A DNA stretch of 64,000 bases, from contig NZ_NTJD01000003.1 in NCBI RefSeq assembly GCF_002358085.1, forward strand, positions 248,001 through 312,000. Direction: 5' to 3'. Below the pieces are notes generated by a model, which was given only the letters and a program-made list of their open reading frames with translations, did not search any database and was not told the DNA's origin. This DNA is from Pseudothioclava arenosa (lineage in GTDB: Bacteria; Pseudomonadota; Alphaproteobacteria; Rhodobacterales; Rhodobacteraceae). Position numbers and translations under genes: made by a program. The stretch's first letter is position 1; each line of letters starts with the position of its first letter. Shown here in pieces: positions 53,877 through 63,858 of the stretch.

Positions 53877-54416
53877 ATGTTCGATATCGGCTGGAGCGAA
53901 CTTCTTCTGATCGGCATCGTCGCGCTGATCGTGGTGGGCCCGCGGGACCTGCCCGGCATGTTTCGCGCGCTCGGTCGCCTGACCGCGAAGGCCCGCGCGA
54001 TGGGGCGCGAGTTTTCGCGCGCGATGGAGGATGCGGCGAAGGAAAGCGGCCTTGATGAGGCCGCCGGTGACCTGAAGGATCTGAAAGGGCTGGCCTCGAA
54101 GAAATCGCTCGGTCTCGATGCGCTGGAAAAGGCGACCGAGAAATTCGAGAAATGGGAGCCCAAGATCAACTCGGCCAAGACTGCGGCTGCGGCGCTCGCG
54201 CCCGGTGCGGCGGCGGCAGGCACGCCCTCTCCCGAAGAGCTTGAGGATGAGCCCGAGCCGCCCAAGCCCGCGAAAGCGGCGAAGAAACCCGCGAAGGCCG
54301 AGAAACCGGCCAAGCCCGCGAAAGCGGCCGAAAAGCCAGCGGCGAAACCCGCGGCCAAGAAACCGACCGCGCGCAAGACCGCCGCAAAGACCACAGCGAA
54401 ATCGGATAAGGCATGA
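53877..54416 (+). CDS. tatB: Twin-arginine translocase subunit TatB
   Basis: A 179-residue TatB protein: membrane helix in [22 protein letters not shown], the conserved [13 protein letters not shown] hinge, an amphipathic helix, and a long Lys/Ala/Pro-rich tail (repeated KPAK and KPAA blocks). With TatC it recognises twin-arginine signal peptides. It overlaps tatC by 4 bp and follows tatA by 45 bp. Confidence 0.94.
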   Translation: MFDIGWSELLLIGIVALIVVGPRDLPGMFRALGRLTAKARAMGREFSRAMEDAAKESGLDEAAGDLKDLKGLASKKSLGLDALEKATEKFEKWEPKINSAKTAAAALAPGAAAAGTPSPEELEDEPEPPKPAKAAKKPAKAEKPAKPAKAAEKPAAKPAAKKPTARKTAAKTTAKSDKA

Positions 54417-55285
54417 GCACCGGCGACCAGATCGAAGACACGTCCGCGCCGCTGATCGAGCATCTGGCCGAACTGCGCACGCGCATCCTTTACTCGCTTG
54501 CCGCCTTCATCACGGCGATGGTGGTCTGCTACGCGATCTGGAACCCGATCTTCAATTTCCTGACACAGCCGATCTGCCACTCGCTGGCCGAGCGGGGCCA
54601 GCAATGCGGGCTCTACCTGATCAAGCTGCAAGAGGGTTTCTTCGTCGCGATCAACATCTCGTTCCTCGGCGGCTTTGCTCTGAGCTTCCCGGTGATCGCC
54701 TATCAGATGTGGCGCTTCGTGGCGCCGGGGCTCTATAAATCCGAGAAATCGGCCTTCCTGCCGTTCCTCGTCGCCTCGCCGGTGATGTTCTTCCTGGGCG
54801 CGGCTTTTGCCTATTACGTGATCCTGCCGCTCGCTTTCACCTTCTTCCTGGGCTTCCAGCAAGGCGGGCTCGATGCGGCGGATGCGGCCAACGAGATGGC
54901 CGCGATCGGCTTCCAGGGCTCGGTGCAGGAATATCTCTCGCTGACCATTAAGTTTGTGATGGCCTTCGGGATCTGCTTCCAACTGCCGGTCCTCCTGAGC
55001 CTGATGGGCAAGGCGGGGCTGGTCTCGGCCAAGGGGCTTGCGGGCGTACGCAAATACGCCGTCGTCGCGATCCTCGTCGTGGCCGCGGTCGCCACGCCCC
55101 CCGATGTGATCAGCCAGGTGATCCTGTTCACCGTGGTCTACGGGCTCTACGAGGTCTCGATCCAGCTTGTCGCGCGTATCGAGAAGTCCCGCGAGGCGCG
55201 GATGCGCGCCGAGGGCACCTGGGTCGATGACGAAGACTGGGACGAGGACGAAGAGCCCGAGGAGACGCCCGAGGCCAAGGCATGA
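54413..55285 (+). CDS. tatC: Twin-arginine translocase subunit TatC
   Basis: A 290-residue six-helix membrane protein. The conserved N-terminal [14 protein letters not shown] precedes TM1, and [26 protein letters not shown] and [14 protein letters not shown] are present. The C-terminal tail is unusually acidic ([19 protein letters not shown]). It is the signal-receptor core of the Tat machine. The start overlaps tatB and the stop overlaps the next gene, both as ATGA. Confidence 0.95.
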   Translation: MSTGDQIEDTSAPLIEHLAELRTRILYSLAAFITAMVVCYAIWNPIFNFLTQPICHSLAERGQQCGLYLIKLQEGFFVAINISFLGGFALSFPVIAYQMWRFVAPGLYKSEKSAFLPFLVASPVMFFLGAAFAYYVILPLAFTFFLGFQQGGLDAADAANEMAAIGFQGSVQEYLSLTIKFVMAFGICFQLPVLLSLMGKAGLVSAKGLAGVRKYAVVAILVVAAVATPPDVISQVILFTVVYGLYEVSIQLVARIEKSREARMRAEGTWVDDEDWDEDEEPEETPEAKA

Positions 55286-56124
55286 GCGAGCTCGACCTCG
55301 CCCGCATCGCCGACGCGCTCGAACGCCTTGCTCCGGCGCCTCTGCCTGCGCCCGATTTCCGTGAGGCCGATGCCTTCCTGTGGCAGACCGTGCCTGACCG
55401 GCTGGTCCCGGTGCCGAGGGTCAACCGCGTGGATCTGGCGCTTTTGCGCGGAATCGACCGCTCGCGCGACACGCTTTTGGCCAACACGCTGCAATTCGCG
55501 CGCGGGGCTGCCGCGAATAACGCGCTGCTCTGGGGCGCGCGCGGGATGGGGAAATCCTCGCTGGTGAAGGCCGTGCATGCGGCGGCGCTGGCCGAGGGCC
55601 TGCCGATCAAGCTGGTGGAGCTGTCGCGCGAAGATCTGCCCACGGTGGGGCGGCTTCTGACCCATCTGCGCGCCGCGCATCAGACCCGCTTTATCCTGTT
55701 CTGCGACGATCTCTCGTTCAGCCACGATGACCAGCATTACAAGTCGCTCAAGGCCGTGCTGGACGGCGGTATCGAGGGCCGCCCGGCCAATGTGATCTTC
55801 TACGCCACCTCGAACCGGCGCCACCTGATGCCGCGCGACATGATCGAGAACGAACGCTCCACCGCGATCAACCCTTCCGAGGCGGTTGAGGAAAAGGTCT
55901 CGCTCTCGGATCGCTTCGGGCTGTGGCTGGGATTCCACCCCTGCAGCCAGGACGAGTATCTCGCGATGATCCGGGGCTATTGCGACAGCTACGGGGTTGA
56001 TATCTCGGACGCGGATCTGCGTGCCGAGGCGATCGAGTGGCAGGCCACACGCGGTGCGCGTTCGGGCCGCGTGGCCTGGCAGTATTTCACCGATCTTGCG
56101 GGCCGGCGCGGCATCGCTCTCTAG
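55282..56124 (+). CDS. DUF815 AAA-type ATPase coupled to tatC
   Basis: A 280-residue P-loop ATPase of family DUF815. Walker A is GARGMGKSS at residues 85-93, a Walker B-like [20 protein letters not shown] follows, and [13 protein letters not shown] matches the sensor region. The start overlaps the tatC stop as ATGA, so it is translated with the Tat genes. The function of DUF815 is unknown. I do not infer a role in Tat export beyond the coupling. Confidence 0.85.
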   Translation: MSELDLARIADALERLAPAPLPAPDFREADAFLWQTVPDRLVPVPRVNRVDLALLRGIDRSRDTLLANTLQFARGAAANNALLWGARGMGKSSLVKAVHAAALAEGLPIKLVELSREDLPTVGRLLTHLRAAHQTRFILFCDDLSFSHDDQHYKSLKAVLDGGIEGRPANVIFYATSNRRHLMPRDMIENERSTAINPSEAVEEKVSLSDRFGLWLGFHPCSQDEYLAMIRGYCDSYGVDISDADLRAEAIEWQATRGARSGRVAWQYFTDLAGRRGIAL

Positions 56125-56131
56125 GCGGATT

Positions 56132-56255
56132 GGGGACGCTGCCCCCTCTTTTTCTGCGAAAAATTCACCCCCGGGATATTTCCGGCAAAATGAAGGGGCC
56201 CTTCATCGAGCGGAAAATACTCCGGGGGAGCCCGAAGGGCGGGGGCGGAGCCCCC
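56132..56255. repeat. REP-like mirrored intergenic element, copy 6 (double unit)
   Basis: A two-armed copy filling the gap between convergent genes. The left arm runs GGGGACGCTGCCCCC to CCCCGGGATATTT. The centre is GGCAAAATGAAGG...CTTCATCGAGC. The right arm has GAAAATACTCCGGGGG, GCCCGAAGGGC and GGGGGCGGAGCCCCC. It is 7 bp from the DUF815 stop and 6 bp from the stop of the LytM gene. Confidence 0.8.
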
Positions 56256-56261
56256 CAATCC

Positions 56262-57434
56262 TTATTGCAGGTAGGGCATCGGGTCGACGCTGTCGAACCC
56301 CTTGCGGACCTCGAAATGCACGAAGCCCGGGTCGCTGTTGCGGACCTTGGCGATGCTTTGGCCGCGCTTGACCGATGCGCCTTTGGCGACGGTGATCCCG
56401 TCGATATTGGCATAAACGGTCATCAGGCCGTCAGCGTGGCGCAGCACCAGGATCGGCACTTGCTCGGTGTCGCGGGTAATCGCGGCGACGGTGCCATCGG
56501 CGGCGGCATGGACCGCGGTACCGGCGGCGGCCGCGATATCGACGCCGTCGTTCTTACCCTTGGAATAGGGGCGGATGATCGCGCCCGAGACCGGCATCGT
56601 CATGCGCGCGCTTGAGGTGGTGACCTGTTTGCTCATGTCCGGAACGCTGGAGATGTCGACAGGGGCGCTGGCCTTGGGCGGGGTCTCGCTCGGCAGGGGT
56701 TTCGAGGCCGAGGGCGGCTCGGGCGTGGCGGAGCCCGCGCCCGGGACGCTGGTGGCGGCGCTCGGCGCCTTGCCGGAGGTGACCGGGATCAGCAGGTATT
56801 GGCCTTCGCGCACGCTCATGTCGGCGGGCAGACCGTTCCAGTCGGCCAGCGAGCGCACGCCGACATTGTAGTAGCGCGCGATCGAATAGGCGGTCTCGCC
56901 GCGGGCGACCTTGTGGCGCACGGGCTCGGGTCCGGCCGGTGCGGCTGCGGCGGGTGCCGTGGCGACGGGCTTGCCGGCCTCGGCACGATCAATCGCATCT
57001 GAGGCGAGCGAGGTGATGTCGATCTCTTCGCTTTGCAGCGCGCCGGTGCCCGTGGTGGTGGCGGGCGCGGCGGCGACGCGGCTCGGCAGCGCGAGGATTT
57101 CGTCCTTGTTCAGCCGCATGTCGGGCGAAAGCGCATTGTAGCGCGCGAGTGTGCCCGCATCGACGCCCACGCGGGCGGCGACATCGGCGACGGTGTCGCC
57201 CTTGCGGGCCACCGCGACCTGATAATTCGGATAGGAGATCACGCCACGGCTGTCGGGCGCGGGGCGGTTGAGCGTCGCGGCCCGCGCGGCGGCGGTGGTG
57301 TCAAAGCCGATCTTGCCGAAATTCCGCAGATCGGGGTCGAAGGTGCCATCGGGATCGCAGGCGGCCAGCGCCATCAACGCGACGCCCGCGCCAAGAACAA
57401 GCCGCAGGCGGGGCAGGGAAGGGGAGATCATCAT
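56262..57434 (-). CDS. NlpD-like LysM/LytM lipoprotein, probably an amidase activator
   Basis: A 390-residue outer-envelope lipoprotein: lipobox LAAC with Cys26, two LysM domains (VARKGDTVADVAARVG and VARGETAYSIARYYNVG), a low-complexity Pro/Ser/Ala linker and a C-terminal M23/LytM domain. The M23 zinc ligands are partly lost: NDGVDI replaces HxGxD and VYANID replaces the usual YxHxx. This is the NlpD/EnvC state, which activates cell-wall amidases rather than cutting. The order surE-pcm-nlpD matches enterobacteria. Confidence 0.83.
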   Translation of the reverse strand: MMISPSLPRLRLVLGAGVALMALAACDPDGTFDPDLRNFGKIGFDTTAAARAATLNRPAPDSRGVISYPNYQVAVARKGDTVADVAARVGVDAGTLARYNALSPDMRLNKDEILALPSRVAAAPATTTGTGALQSEEIDITSLASDAIDRAEAGKPVATAPAAAAPAGPEPVRHKVARGETAYSIARYYNVGVRSLADWNGLPADMSVREGQYLLIPVTSGKAPSAATSVPGAGSATPEPPSASKPLPSETPPKASAPVDISSVPDMSKQVTTSSARMTMPVSGAIIRPYSKGKNDGVDIAAAAGTAVHAAADGTVAAITRDTEQVPILVLRHADGLMTVYANIDGITVAKGASVKRGQSIAKVRNSDPGFVHFEVRKGFDSVDPMPYLQ

Positions 57435-57494
57435 CAACTCGTCCTCATCGGTTTTCGCGAGCCCTGTTTGCCGGGCCCTTTGGTGGCGGCTGCC

Positions 57495-58166
57495 TTAGTC
57501 GCTTGCCATACCTTCGACAAGCGGCACGAACCGCACGGAACGCAATTCCTCGTACTCGAACCCTTCGCCGGTCCGCGTGACGCGGATCAGGCTCTGAACC
57601 GCATCGGACTGGCCCACGGGCACGATCATGATACCGCCGATCTTGAGTTGCGACAACAGCGGGCCGGGGGGGTCTTCGGCGGCGGCGGTCACGATTATTC
57701 TATCGAAGGGCGCCTGATCGGGCAGCCCGCGCGAGCCGTCGCCCGCGATCGCGGTGATGTTGGGCAGGCCAAGCGCACGAAACAGCGCTTCGGCCTCGCG
57801 CACGAGGCGGCGGTGGCGGTCGACCGTGTAGACGCGGCGGGCGAGGCAGGCGAGGATCGCCGCCTGATAGCCCGAGCCGGTGCCGATCTCGAGGACGGTA
57901 TCGCGCGGGCCGACCTGCAGCGCCTGCGTCATCAGCCCGACGACCGAGGGCTGCGAGATGGTCTGGCCGCAGGCGATCGGCAGGGGCATGTCTTCATAGG
58001 CGCGTTCCGAGAACAGCCCGCGCACGAAATCGCCGCGGTCGATGCGCTCCATCGCGCCAAGCGTGCGGGCGTCGGTGATCCCTTTTGAGCGCAGCGCGAA
58101 GAGAAAGCGCATCTTGCGCTCGGCCAGCTCTTCGGCGCTCAGCGGGATGCCCGGCGCGTCGCTCAT
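57495..58166 (-). CDS. pcm: Protein-L-isoaspartate O-methyltransferase
   Basis: A 223-residue SAM-dependent methyltransferase that repairs isoaspartyl residues in aged proteins. The family's [22 protein letters not shown] motif [13 protein letters not shown] and GDGSRG segments are present. The start overlaps the surE stop as ATGA, giving the classic surE-pcm pair. The LytM lipoprotein gene follows 60 bp later on the same strand. Confidence 0.93.
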   Translation of the reverse strand: MSDAPGIPLSAEELAERKMRFLFALRSKGITDARTLGAMERIDRGDFVRGLFSERAYEDMPLPIACGQTISQPSVVGLMTQALQVGPRDTVLEIGTGSGYQAAILACLARRVYTVDRHRRLVREAEALFRALGLPNITAIAGDGSRGLPDQAPFDRIIVTAAAEDPPGPLLSQLKIGGIMIVPVGQSDAVQSLIRVTRTGEGFEYEELRSVRFVPLVEGMASD

Positions 58167-58948
58167 CCCAGCCGCGCCTCAAGCTCGGCCAGCACGTCAT
58201 GGGCGGTCAGGTCGGCGCGCATCGGCGTCACCGAGATATAGCCTTCAAGGTTCGCCGCCGCATCGGTGCCGGGGGCGGTCGGCTCGTGCTGCGGGCCGCC
58301 CTTGATCCAGAGGAACCGGCGCCCTTGCGGGGAGTGATGCGCCTCGACGGAAAAGAAGCTGTTCGAGCGGTAGCCCTGCGCGGTGACGCGTGCGCCCTTG
58401 ACGCCCGCAGCCAGAACCGGCGGAAAATTCACATTGTAGAACACGCGGTAGGGGCCATCGTCCCAGACGCCGTTTTCCCACAGGTTGCGCACCAGTGCGG
58501 GGCCGTGGACGCGGGCGGCCTCGAACATATCGGGCGATTGCATGATCTCGGGGCCGAGGAATTGCGACAGCGCGATCGCCGGAATGCCTTGCAGCGCCGC
58601 CTCCATCGCGCCGCCCAAAGTGCCGGAATAAAGCGCGTTATCGGCCGAGTTGTTGCCCCGGTTCACGCCCGACAGCACCAGATCGGGGCGGCCGTGCTGC
58701 ATAACGTCGTAAAGCCCGGCGAGGACGCAATCGGCGGGGCTGCCCTCGGCGGCAAAGCGGCGCTCGCCGAGGCGCGCGATCATCATCGGATGGGTGTAGC
58801 TGATGCAATGGCCGACGCCGGATTGCTCAAACGCGGGCGCGACCGTCCAGACCTCGCCATCGGGGCCGGCCAGATCGGTGGCGATATCATGCAAGACCTG
58901 CAGGCCGGTCGCGTTGATGCCATCGTCATTGGTGATGAGAATGCGCAT
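58163..58948 (-). CDS. surE: 5'-nucleotidase SurE
   Basis: A 261-residue metal-dependent nucleoside 5'-monophosphate phosphatase. The N-terminal [10 protein letters not shown] carries the metal-binding Asp8-Asp9; [18 protein letters not shown] is the second conserved block. AGGGGGACCAC precedes ATG 58948, which is the only start giving the family N-terminus. It heads the surE-pcm-LytM operon. Confidence 0.94.
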   Translation of the reverse strand: MRILITNDDGINATGLQVLHDIATDLAGPDGEVWTVAPAFEQSGVGHCISYTHPMMIARLGERRFAAEGSPADCVLAGLYDVMQHGRPDLVLSGVNRGNNSADNALYSGTLGGAMEAALQGIPAIALSQFLGPEIMQSPDMFEAARVHGPALVRNLWENGVWDDGPYRVFYNVNFPPVLAAGVKGARVTAQGYRSNSFFSVEAHHSPQGRRFLWIKGGPQHEPTAPGTDAAANLEGYISVTPMRADLTAHDVLAELEARLG

Positions 58949-59064
58949 GTGGTCCCCCTTTTGGCCGTGCTTTGCCCTGCTTAGCGCGGGGCGGCGGGGG
59001 GCGGCAAGCGCATGCCGCCTGGCGGGGGTGTTTCTGGGCGCGGGCGAGTCCCGCGCGCCACAGA

Positions 59065-59709
59065 TCAGAGCGCGGCGACGATCCGGGCCGCCTCGACGCG
59101 GCAATCGGTGAGGGCCGCGCGATCTTCGCCGGGGAAGAAGCGTGCGCGCACCGCGGTCGGCATCGGCGCAGGGCTGTCGATGACCACACGCGGGCCGATC
59201 TTTTCACCCTCTTGCTGCCAGCTGCGCGCCATCGCGATCTGTGCGGCCTTGGTCGCGCCATAGGTGCCAAAGAATTTCTGCCCGGCCCGGTTGTCGTCGA
59301 AGAACAGCGCCGTGCCTTCGCGCGCGCGCAGGAGCGGGTCGATCAGCGGAATCAGCGTCGCGGTTGCGGCCACGTTCAGCTTGATCGAGGGTTCCATATC
59401 CGACTTGTCGATATGCGAGGCCGGCGTCAGCGGCGCGGCATGGATCGCGGTATGCGCCCAGAGGTCGAGCCCGCCCCAGCGCCCGGCGATCGCGTGCGCC
59501 AGATGCTCCATCTGCTCGCGCTCGGTCACATCCAGAGGTGCTAGCGTGGCTGAGCCACCGGCTTTCTGGATCCGGTCGTCCAGCTCTTCGAGCGCGCCCA
59601 CGGTGCGCGCCACTGCCATCACGTGCCAGCCGTTGCGCGCCAGCTCTTCGGCCAGCGCCGCGCCAAGACCGCGCGAGGCGCCGGTGATCAGGGCAAGTTT
59701 CTTTTCCAT
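59065..59709 (-). CDS. Short-chain dehydrogenase/reductase lacking the catalytic serine
   Basis: A 214-residue SDR protein with the cofactor motif TGASRGLG at residues 9-16 and YGATK (Tyr150, Lys154) of the active site. The usual Ser about 13 residues before the Tyr is absent ([10 protein letters not shown]), and NNAG is replaced by HTAIHA. It may be inactive, use another residue, or act as a regulatory fold. The substrate is unknown. Confidence 0.78.
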   Translation of the reverse strand: MEKKLALITGASRGLGAALAEELARNGWHVMAVARTVGALEELDDRIQKAGGSATLAPLDVTEREQMEHLAHAIAGRWGGLDLWAHTAIHAAPLTPASHIDKSDMEPSIKLNVAATATLIPLIDPLLRAREGTALFFDDNRAGQKFFGTYGATKAAQIAMARSWQQEGEKIGPRVVIDSPAPMPTAVRARFFPGEDRAALTDCRVEAARIVAAL

Positions 59710-59813
59710 GTGCAGCCTGCTCGCGGTTCAGAAAATCCTGCGCGGTCTTTGGCAGACAGGCTTCGCGGGCGCAAGGGAAACTGCGGCGGATGCGACGATC
59801 CGGCACCATTGAC

Positions 59814-59852
59814 TTTGCAAAACGACCCCTGGAGAGCGCTGCAAATTTTGCA
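59814..59852. promoter_or_regulatory. Paired TTTGCA inverted repeats upstream of bioY
   Basis: TTTGCAAA at 59814-59821 and TGCAAA-T-TTTGCA at 59840-59852 are two symmetric sites whose centres are about 28 bp apart, near three helical turns. They lie about 90-130 bp before bioY and 105 bp after the divergent SDR start. This is an operator-like layout for an unknown regulator. I see no BioR box. Confidence 0.4.
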
Positions 59853-59943
59853 ACATTGCGCGTGACACATCGTCGCATCGCTGACATATTTTGCAGCGGC
59901 GCGGCAACAGCGCCAAGAGATATACCAACCAACAGGTCCGATC

Positions 59944-60495
59944 ATGACTCTTTCGAAGGCTCTTGTGCCCTCCAACTCGATCGCAACCCGCGCCGCGATG
60001 GTGCTGGGCGGCACCGCGCTTCTTGCCGCGGCTTCGCAAATCTCGGTGCCGATGTTCCCGGTTCCGATGACCCTGCAGACCCTCGCCGTGCTGGCGATCG
60101 GCATGACCTTCGGCGCGCGCATGGGCGTGGCCACCGTCGCAGCCTGGCTGCTCGAAGGCGCCGCCGGCCTGCCGGTCTTCGCCAATGGCGGCGCGACTGC
60201 GGCCTTCTTCGGCCCGACCGTCGGCTTCCTCTTCGGCTTCCTCGCGATGGTCGCGATCGTCGGTTTCGCGGCTGATCGCGGCGTGAAGTCGGTTGTCGGC
60301 CTCGCCATCGCGGGCCTCATCGCCTCGGCAGCGCTCTATGTTCCGGGCCTCGCGGTTCCGGCGATCGCCTTCGGCAAGACCATGCCCGAGCTGCTCAGCG
60401 GCTGGATGCAGCCCTTCCTGATCGGCGATGCGGTCAAGGCCGTGCTGGCTGCGCTGATCGTCTCGGGGGGCTGGTCCTTCCTCGCCAAGCGCTGA
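59944..60495 (+). CDS. bioY: Biotin transporter BioY (S component)
   Basis: A 183-residue six-helix membrane protein. The BioY hallmarks are SQISVPMFPVPMTLQTLAVL, GARMGVATVAAWLLEGAAGLPVF and the C-terminal PFLIGDAVKAVLAA. It binds biotin; some BioY proteins work alone, others need BioM and BioN, which are not nearby. AGGT precedes ATG 59944. A terminator follows directly. Confidence 0.94.
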   Translation: MTLSKALVPSNSIATRAAMVLGGTALLAAASQISVPMFPVPMTLQTLAVLAIGMTFGARMGVATVAAWLLEGAAGLPVFANGGATAAFFGPTVGFLFGFLAMVAIVGFAADRGVKSVVGLAIAGLIASAALYVPGLAVPAIAFGKTMPELLSGWMQPFLIGDAVKAVLAALIVSGGWSFLAKR

Positions 60496-60518
60496 TCCTC
60501 GGCGACAAGACGACAAGA

Positions 60519-60545
60519 GCGCCGTCCTTCGGGGCGGCGTTTTTC
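60519..60545 (+). terminator. Rho-independent terminator of bioY
   Basis: Stem CGCCGTCC / GGGCGGCG (one G-T pair) with loop TTCG, followed by TTTTTC. It lies 24 bp past the bioY stop and reaches the stop of the convergent DUF1284 gene. Confidence 0.85.
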
Positions 60546-60967
60546 TATGCGCGGCTCCGCGCCTTCAGTCGCGCCAGCGCCGCCTCGCACATGCCCAACT
60601 GCAGCCACTGACAGGGCGCGCAGATCTCTTGCAGCGCGTCTTCTGACAGCGCCTGCATCCGTGCCAGCGCCTCACCCCAGCTCAGCCGGTCTCCGGGCGA
60701 GACCCCCAGCGCGCGGGCATGGGCCGCGTCGAGCCGGGCGATCTTGTGGTTGTTCGCGCAATCCCGCCCGCGCCGCGAGGGGCAGGGGGCACAGATCGTA
60801 TCCGCCCCTGCGATGACCTCGATCAGCACGCGCTCACCGCCCGGCACGCGCAGCGCGCCCTCGACCAGCGTCGCCATATTGGCGGTGAATTCCTCGGAAT
60901 AGCCCTTCCCCTCGAAGCCGAGGGCGCAGAGGAAATGATGCGGGCGAAACTGGATCTGCTCTTTCAT
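60545..60967 (-). CDS. DUF1284 cysteine-rich protein
   Basis: A 140-residue protein with the DUF1284 start FRPHHFLCALGFEGKGYS and clustered cysteines (ICAPCPSRRGRDC, EICAPCQWLQLGMC) that suggest an iron-sulfur cluster. The function is unknown. Its ATG (60967) lies inside the end of repeat copy 7, so the repeat provides the start codon and leader. The next Met is at residue 30, within the conserved domain, so a later start is unlikely. Confidence 0.82.
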   Translation of the reverse strand: MKEQIQFRPHHFLCALGFEGKGYSEEFTANMATLVEGALRVPGGERVLIEVIAGADTICAPCPSRRGRDCANNHKIARLDAAHARALGVSPGDRLSWGEALARMQALSEDALQEICAPCQWLQLGMCEAALARLKARSRA

Positions 60968-61023
60968 CGAGCCCAAAATACTCCAAGGTGAATTGGCCGC
61001 AAGGCCAAGAGGGGCAGCGCCCC
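60963..61023. repeat. REP-like intergenic element, copy 7 (single unit), overlapping a start codon
   Basis: A single half-unit: TTCATCGAGCC, CAAAATACTCCAAGG (mutated in its CCGGGG box), TGAATTGGCCGCAAGGCC and the hairpin GGGGCAGCGCCCC. Its TTTCAT end is the start codon of the minus-strand DUF1284 gene. Confidence 0.75.
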
Positions 61024-61033
61024 TGCCTGCAAT

Positions 61034-61063
61034 GCAAAAGGCCGGGGTTTCCCCCGGCCTTCC
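61034..61063 (-). terminator. Rho-independent terminator of gltA
   Basis: Stem AAGGCCGGGG / CCCCGGCCTT with a 4-base loop, followed on the minus strand by TTTTGC, 19 bp past the gltA stop. Confidence 0.82.
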
Positions 61064-61081
61064 AATCTGGTGTCGCCTGGA

Positions 61082-62377
61082 TCAGGCGCGGTCGTCGACC
61101 TCGACATAGTCGCGGGCCGGCGCGCCGGTGTAGAGCTGGCGCGGGCGACCGATCTTGCCGGCCGGATCGCCGATCATCTCTTTCCACTGCGAGATCCAGC
61201 CCACGGTGCGCGAGAGCGCGAAGATCGGGGTGAACATCGAGGTCGGGAAGCCCATCGCTTCGAGGATGATGCCCGAGTAGAAGTCCACGTTCGGGTAGAG
61301 CTTCTTCTCTTTGAAGTAGGGATCCTCAAGCGCGATTTTCTCAAGCTCTTTCGCGACTTGCAGGGTCGGGTTGTTGTGGACGCCGAGCAGCTCCAGAACT
61401 TCGTCGGCCGATTCCTTCATGACCTTCGCACGCGGGTCGAAGTTCTTGTATACGCGGTGACCGAAGCCCATCAGCTTGAAGGGATCGTTCTTGTCTTTCG
61501 CGCGGGCGATGAATTCCGGGATGCGATCGACGGTGCCGATTTCACGCAGCATCTCGAGGCAGGCCTGGTTGGCGCCGCCGTGGGCCGGGCCCCAGAGGCA
61601 GGCGATGCCGGCCGCGATACAGGCGAAGGGGTTGGCGCCCGACGAACCGGCCAGACGCACGGTCGAGGTCGAGGCGTTCTGCTCGTGGTCCGCATGCAGG
61701 GTAAAGATGCGGTCCATGGCTTTCGCCAGCGCCGGCTCCACGTGATAGGGCTCGGCCGGGACCGAGAAGCACATGTGCAGGAAGTTCGACGCATAGTCGA
61801 GATCGTTGCGCGGATACACGAAGGGCTGGCCGATCGAGTATTTATAGGCCATCGCGGCGATCGTCGGCAGTTTCGCGATCAGGCGCATCGAGGCCACTTC
61901 GCGCTGCCACGGATCGTTGATGTCGAGCGAGTCGTGGTAGAAGGCCGACATTGCGCCGACCACGCCGACCATGGTCGCCATCGGGTGGCTGTCGCGGCGG
62001 AACCCACGGAAGAAGTTGTGGATCTGCTCGTGCAGCATGGTGTGGCGGGTGATACGGAATTCGAAATCTTCCATTTGCTGGCGGTTCGGCAGTTCGCCGT
62101 TCAGCAGCAGGTAGCAGACTTCGAGATAGTGCGATTTCTCGGCCAGCTGGTCGATCGGATAGCCGCGATACAGCAGCTCGCCCTTGTCGCCGTCGATATA
62201 GGTGATCGCCGAGTCACAGGCCGCGGTCGAGGTGAAACCGGGATCGTAGGTGAACACGTCGCCCTGGGCGTAGAGCTTGCGGATATCAAGGCAATCCGGG
62301 CCCACGGTGGGCGAAAGGATCGGAAGTTCGACCGTCTTGCCTTCGAAGGTAAGCGTCGCGGTTCTTTGTTCAGCCAT
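61082..62377 (-). CDS. gltA: Citrate synthase
   Basis: A 431-residue hexameric-type citrate synthase, which condenses oxaloacetate and acetyl-CoA at the start of the TCA cycle. The active-site segments are [12 protein letters not shown] (here [12 protein letters not shown]), [16 protein letters not shown], and an Asp near [12 protein letters not shown]. The start MAEQRTATL at ATG 62377 fits the family. It lies 80 bp downstream of gltX on the same strand. Confidence 0.96.
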   Translation of the reverse strand: MAEQRTATLTFEGKTVELPILSPTVGPDCLDIRKLYAQGDVFTYDPGFTSTAACDSAITYIDGDKGELLYRGYPIDQLAEKSHYLEVCYLLLNGELPNRQQMEDFEFRITRHTMLHEQIHNFFRGFRRDSHPMATMVGVVGAMSAFYHDSLDINDPWQREVASMRLIAKLPTIAAMAYKYSIGQPFVYPRNDLDYASNFLHMCFSVPAEPYHVEPALAKAMDRIFTLHADHEQNASTSTVRLAGSSGANPFACIAAGIACLWGPAHGGANQACLEMLREIGTVDRIPEFIARAKDKNDPFKLMGFGHRVYKNFDPRAKVMKESADEVLELLGVHNNPTLQVAKELEKIALEDPYFKEKKLYPNVDFYSGIILEAMGFPTSMFTPIFALSRTVGWISQWKEMIGDPAGKIGRPRQLYTGAPARDYVEVDDRA

Positions 62378-62457
62378 GGCAGTCCCTCTCTGTCGTCCGG
62401 CGGGGCCGCGCCGGGAAGTCATCCGGGAAAACCCCGGGTGGCACCGGCGGCCAGGCC

Positions 62458-63858
62458 TCAGGCCGCCTGTTCCTGGAGCCGGGCAAGAGTTTCCTCCTGT
62501 CCCAGAACCAGCATCATGTCGAAGACGCTCGGCGTTGCCGCACGTCCGGCAAGTGCTGCACGCATCGGGGCTGCAAGCTTGCCAAAGCCGATTTCATGAG
62601 CTTCGGCCACGCCGTTTGCACATTGTTCCAGCTTGTCTCGCGTCCAGCTAGCATTTTGCAGCTGCGACGTCAATTCATTCAGTATACCACGGGATACCGG
62701 ATCAAGTGCCTTGGCCGCCTTTTCCTCGATCTCGAGAGGCCTCTCGGCGAAGATAAAGTGAGCTTTCTCAAGGAGTTCCGGGAAGGTCTTGGCGCGCTCC
62801 TTAAGGCAGTAAAGCCCCTTTGCAAGCCGCTCACGCTGCAACTCGGTCAGGGAGGGGCGTTCGGAAGCCGTGATAAATGCCTCAATTTCAGGCAGAAGGG
62901 TTTCATCCGCGCTGGCCGCGATGTGCTGACCACAGATATTTTCCAGTTTCTTGAAGTCGAGCCGCGCCGGCGAGCGCCCGATTCCCTTCAGGTCGAACCA
63001 TTCGAGCGCCTGCGCGTCGGTGAAGAATTCATCATCGCCATGGCTCCAGCCGAGGCGGCAGAGGTAGTTGCGCATCCCCGCCGCCGGGTAGCCCATGGCC
63101 TGATATTGTTCGAGCCCCACCGCGCCGTGGCGCTTCGACAGTTTCTTGCCGTCGGGGCCGTGAATCAGCGGGATATGGGCGAACACCGGGATCTTCCAGC
63201 CCATCGCGTTATAGACCTGAACCTGCCGCGCGGCATTGGTCAGGTGGTCATCCCCCCGGATCACATGGGTCACGCCCATGTCGAAATCATCGACGACAAC
63301 GGCCAGCATGTAGGTGGGGGTACCATCCGAACGTAAACACACCATGTCATCGAGCTGGTCGTTGCGGAAGGTCACGTCGCCCTGCACCTCGTCCTGAATC
63401 ACCGTGGCGCCTTCGCGCGGGGCCTTGAGGCGGATCACATAGGGCGCGTCGGGATGGGTCGCCGGGTCGGCGTCACGCCAGGGCGACTGGAACAGCGTCG
63501 AGCGCCCTTCGGCGCGGGCGGCCTCGCGGAAGGCCTCGATTTCTTCCTGCGTCGAAAAGCACTTATAGGCCGCGCCACGGGCCAGCATCTCGCGGGCGAC
63601 CTCGGCATGGCGGTCGCGCCGGGCAAACTGGCTGATCGGCTCGCCGTCGAAATCGAGCCCGAGCCACTGGATGCCCTGCAAGATCGCGGCGGTCGCTTCG
63701 GGGGTCGAGCGTTCGCGGTCCGTATCCTCGATGCGCAGCAGGAACTTGCCGCCGCGCCCGCGCGCGTAAAGCCAGTTGAACAGCGCCGTGCGCGCGCCGC
63801 CGATATGCAGATAGCCGGTCGGCGAGGGGGCGAAGCGGGTGACGATTTGGTCGCTCAT
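62458..63858 (-). CDS. gltX: Glutamyl-tRNA synthetase
   Basis: A 466-residue class I synthetase with the HIGH-type motif PTGYLHIGG at residues 13-21 and the KMSKS-type motif KKLSKRH at 238-244. The C-terminal helical anticodon-binding domain is complete. Alphaproteobacteria lacking GlnRS use such enzymes to charge tRNA-Gln as well; whether this copy does so cannot be told. The gene starts 142 bp from the right edge. Confidence 0.95.
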   Translation of the reverse strand: MSDQIVTRFAPSPTGYLHIGGARTALFNWLYARGRGGKFLLRIEDTDRERSTPEATAAILQGIQWLGLDFDGEPISQFARRDRHAEVAREMLARGAAYKCFSTQEEIEAFREAARAEGRSTLFQSPWRDADPATHPDAPYVIRLKAPREGATVIQDEVQGDVTFRNDQLDDMVCLRSDGTPTYMLAVVVDDFDMGVTHVIRGDDHLTNAARQVQVYNAMGWKIPVFAHIPLIHGPDGKKLSKRHGAVGLEQYQAMGYPAAGMRNYLCRLGWSHGDDEFFTDAQALEWFDLKGIGRSPARLDFKKLENICGQHIAASADETLLPEIEAFITASERPSLTELQRERLAKGLYCLKERAKTFPELLEKAHFIFAERPLEIEEKAAKALDPVSRGILNELTSQLQNASWTRDKLEQCANGVAEAHEIGFGKLAAPMRAALAGRAATPSVFDMMLVLGQEETLARLQEQAA

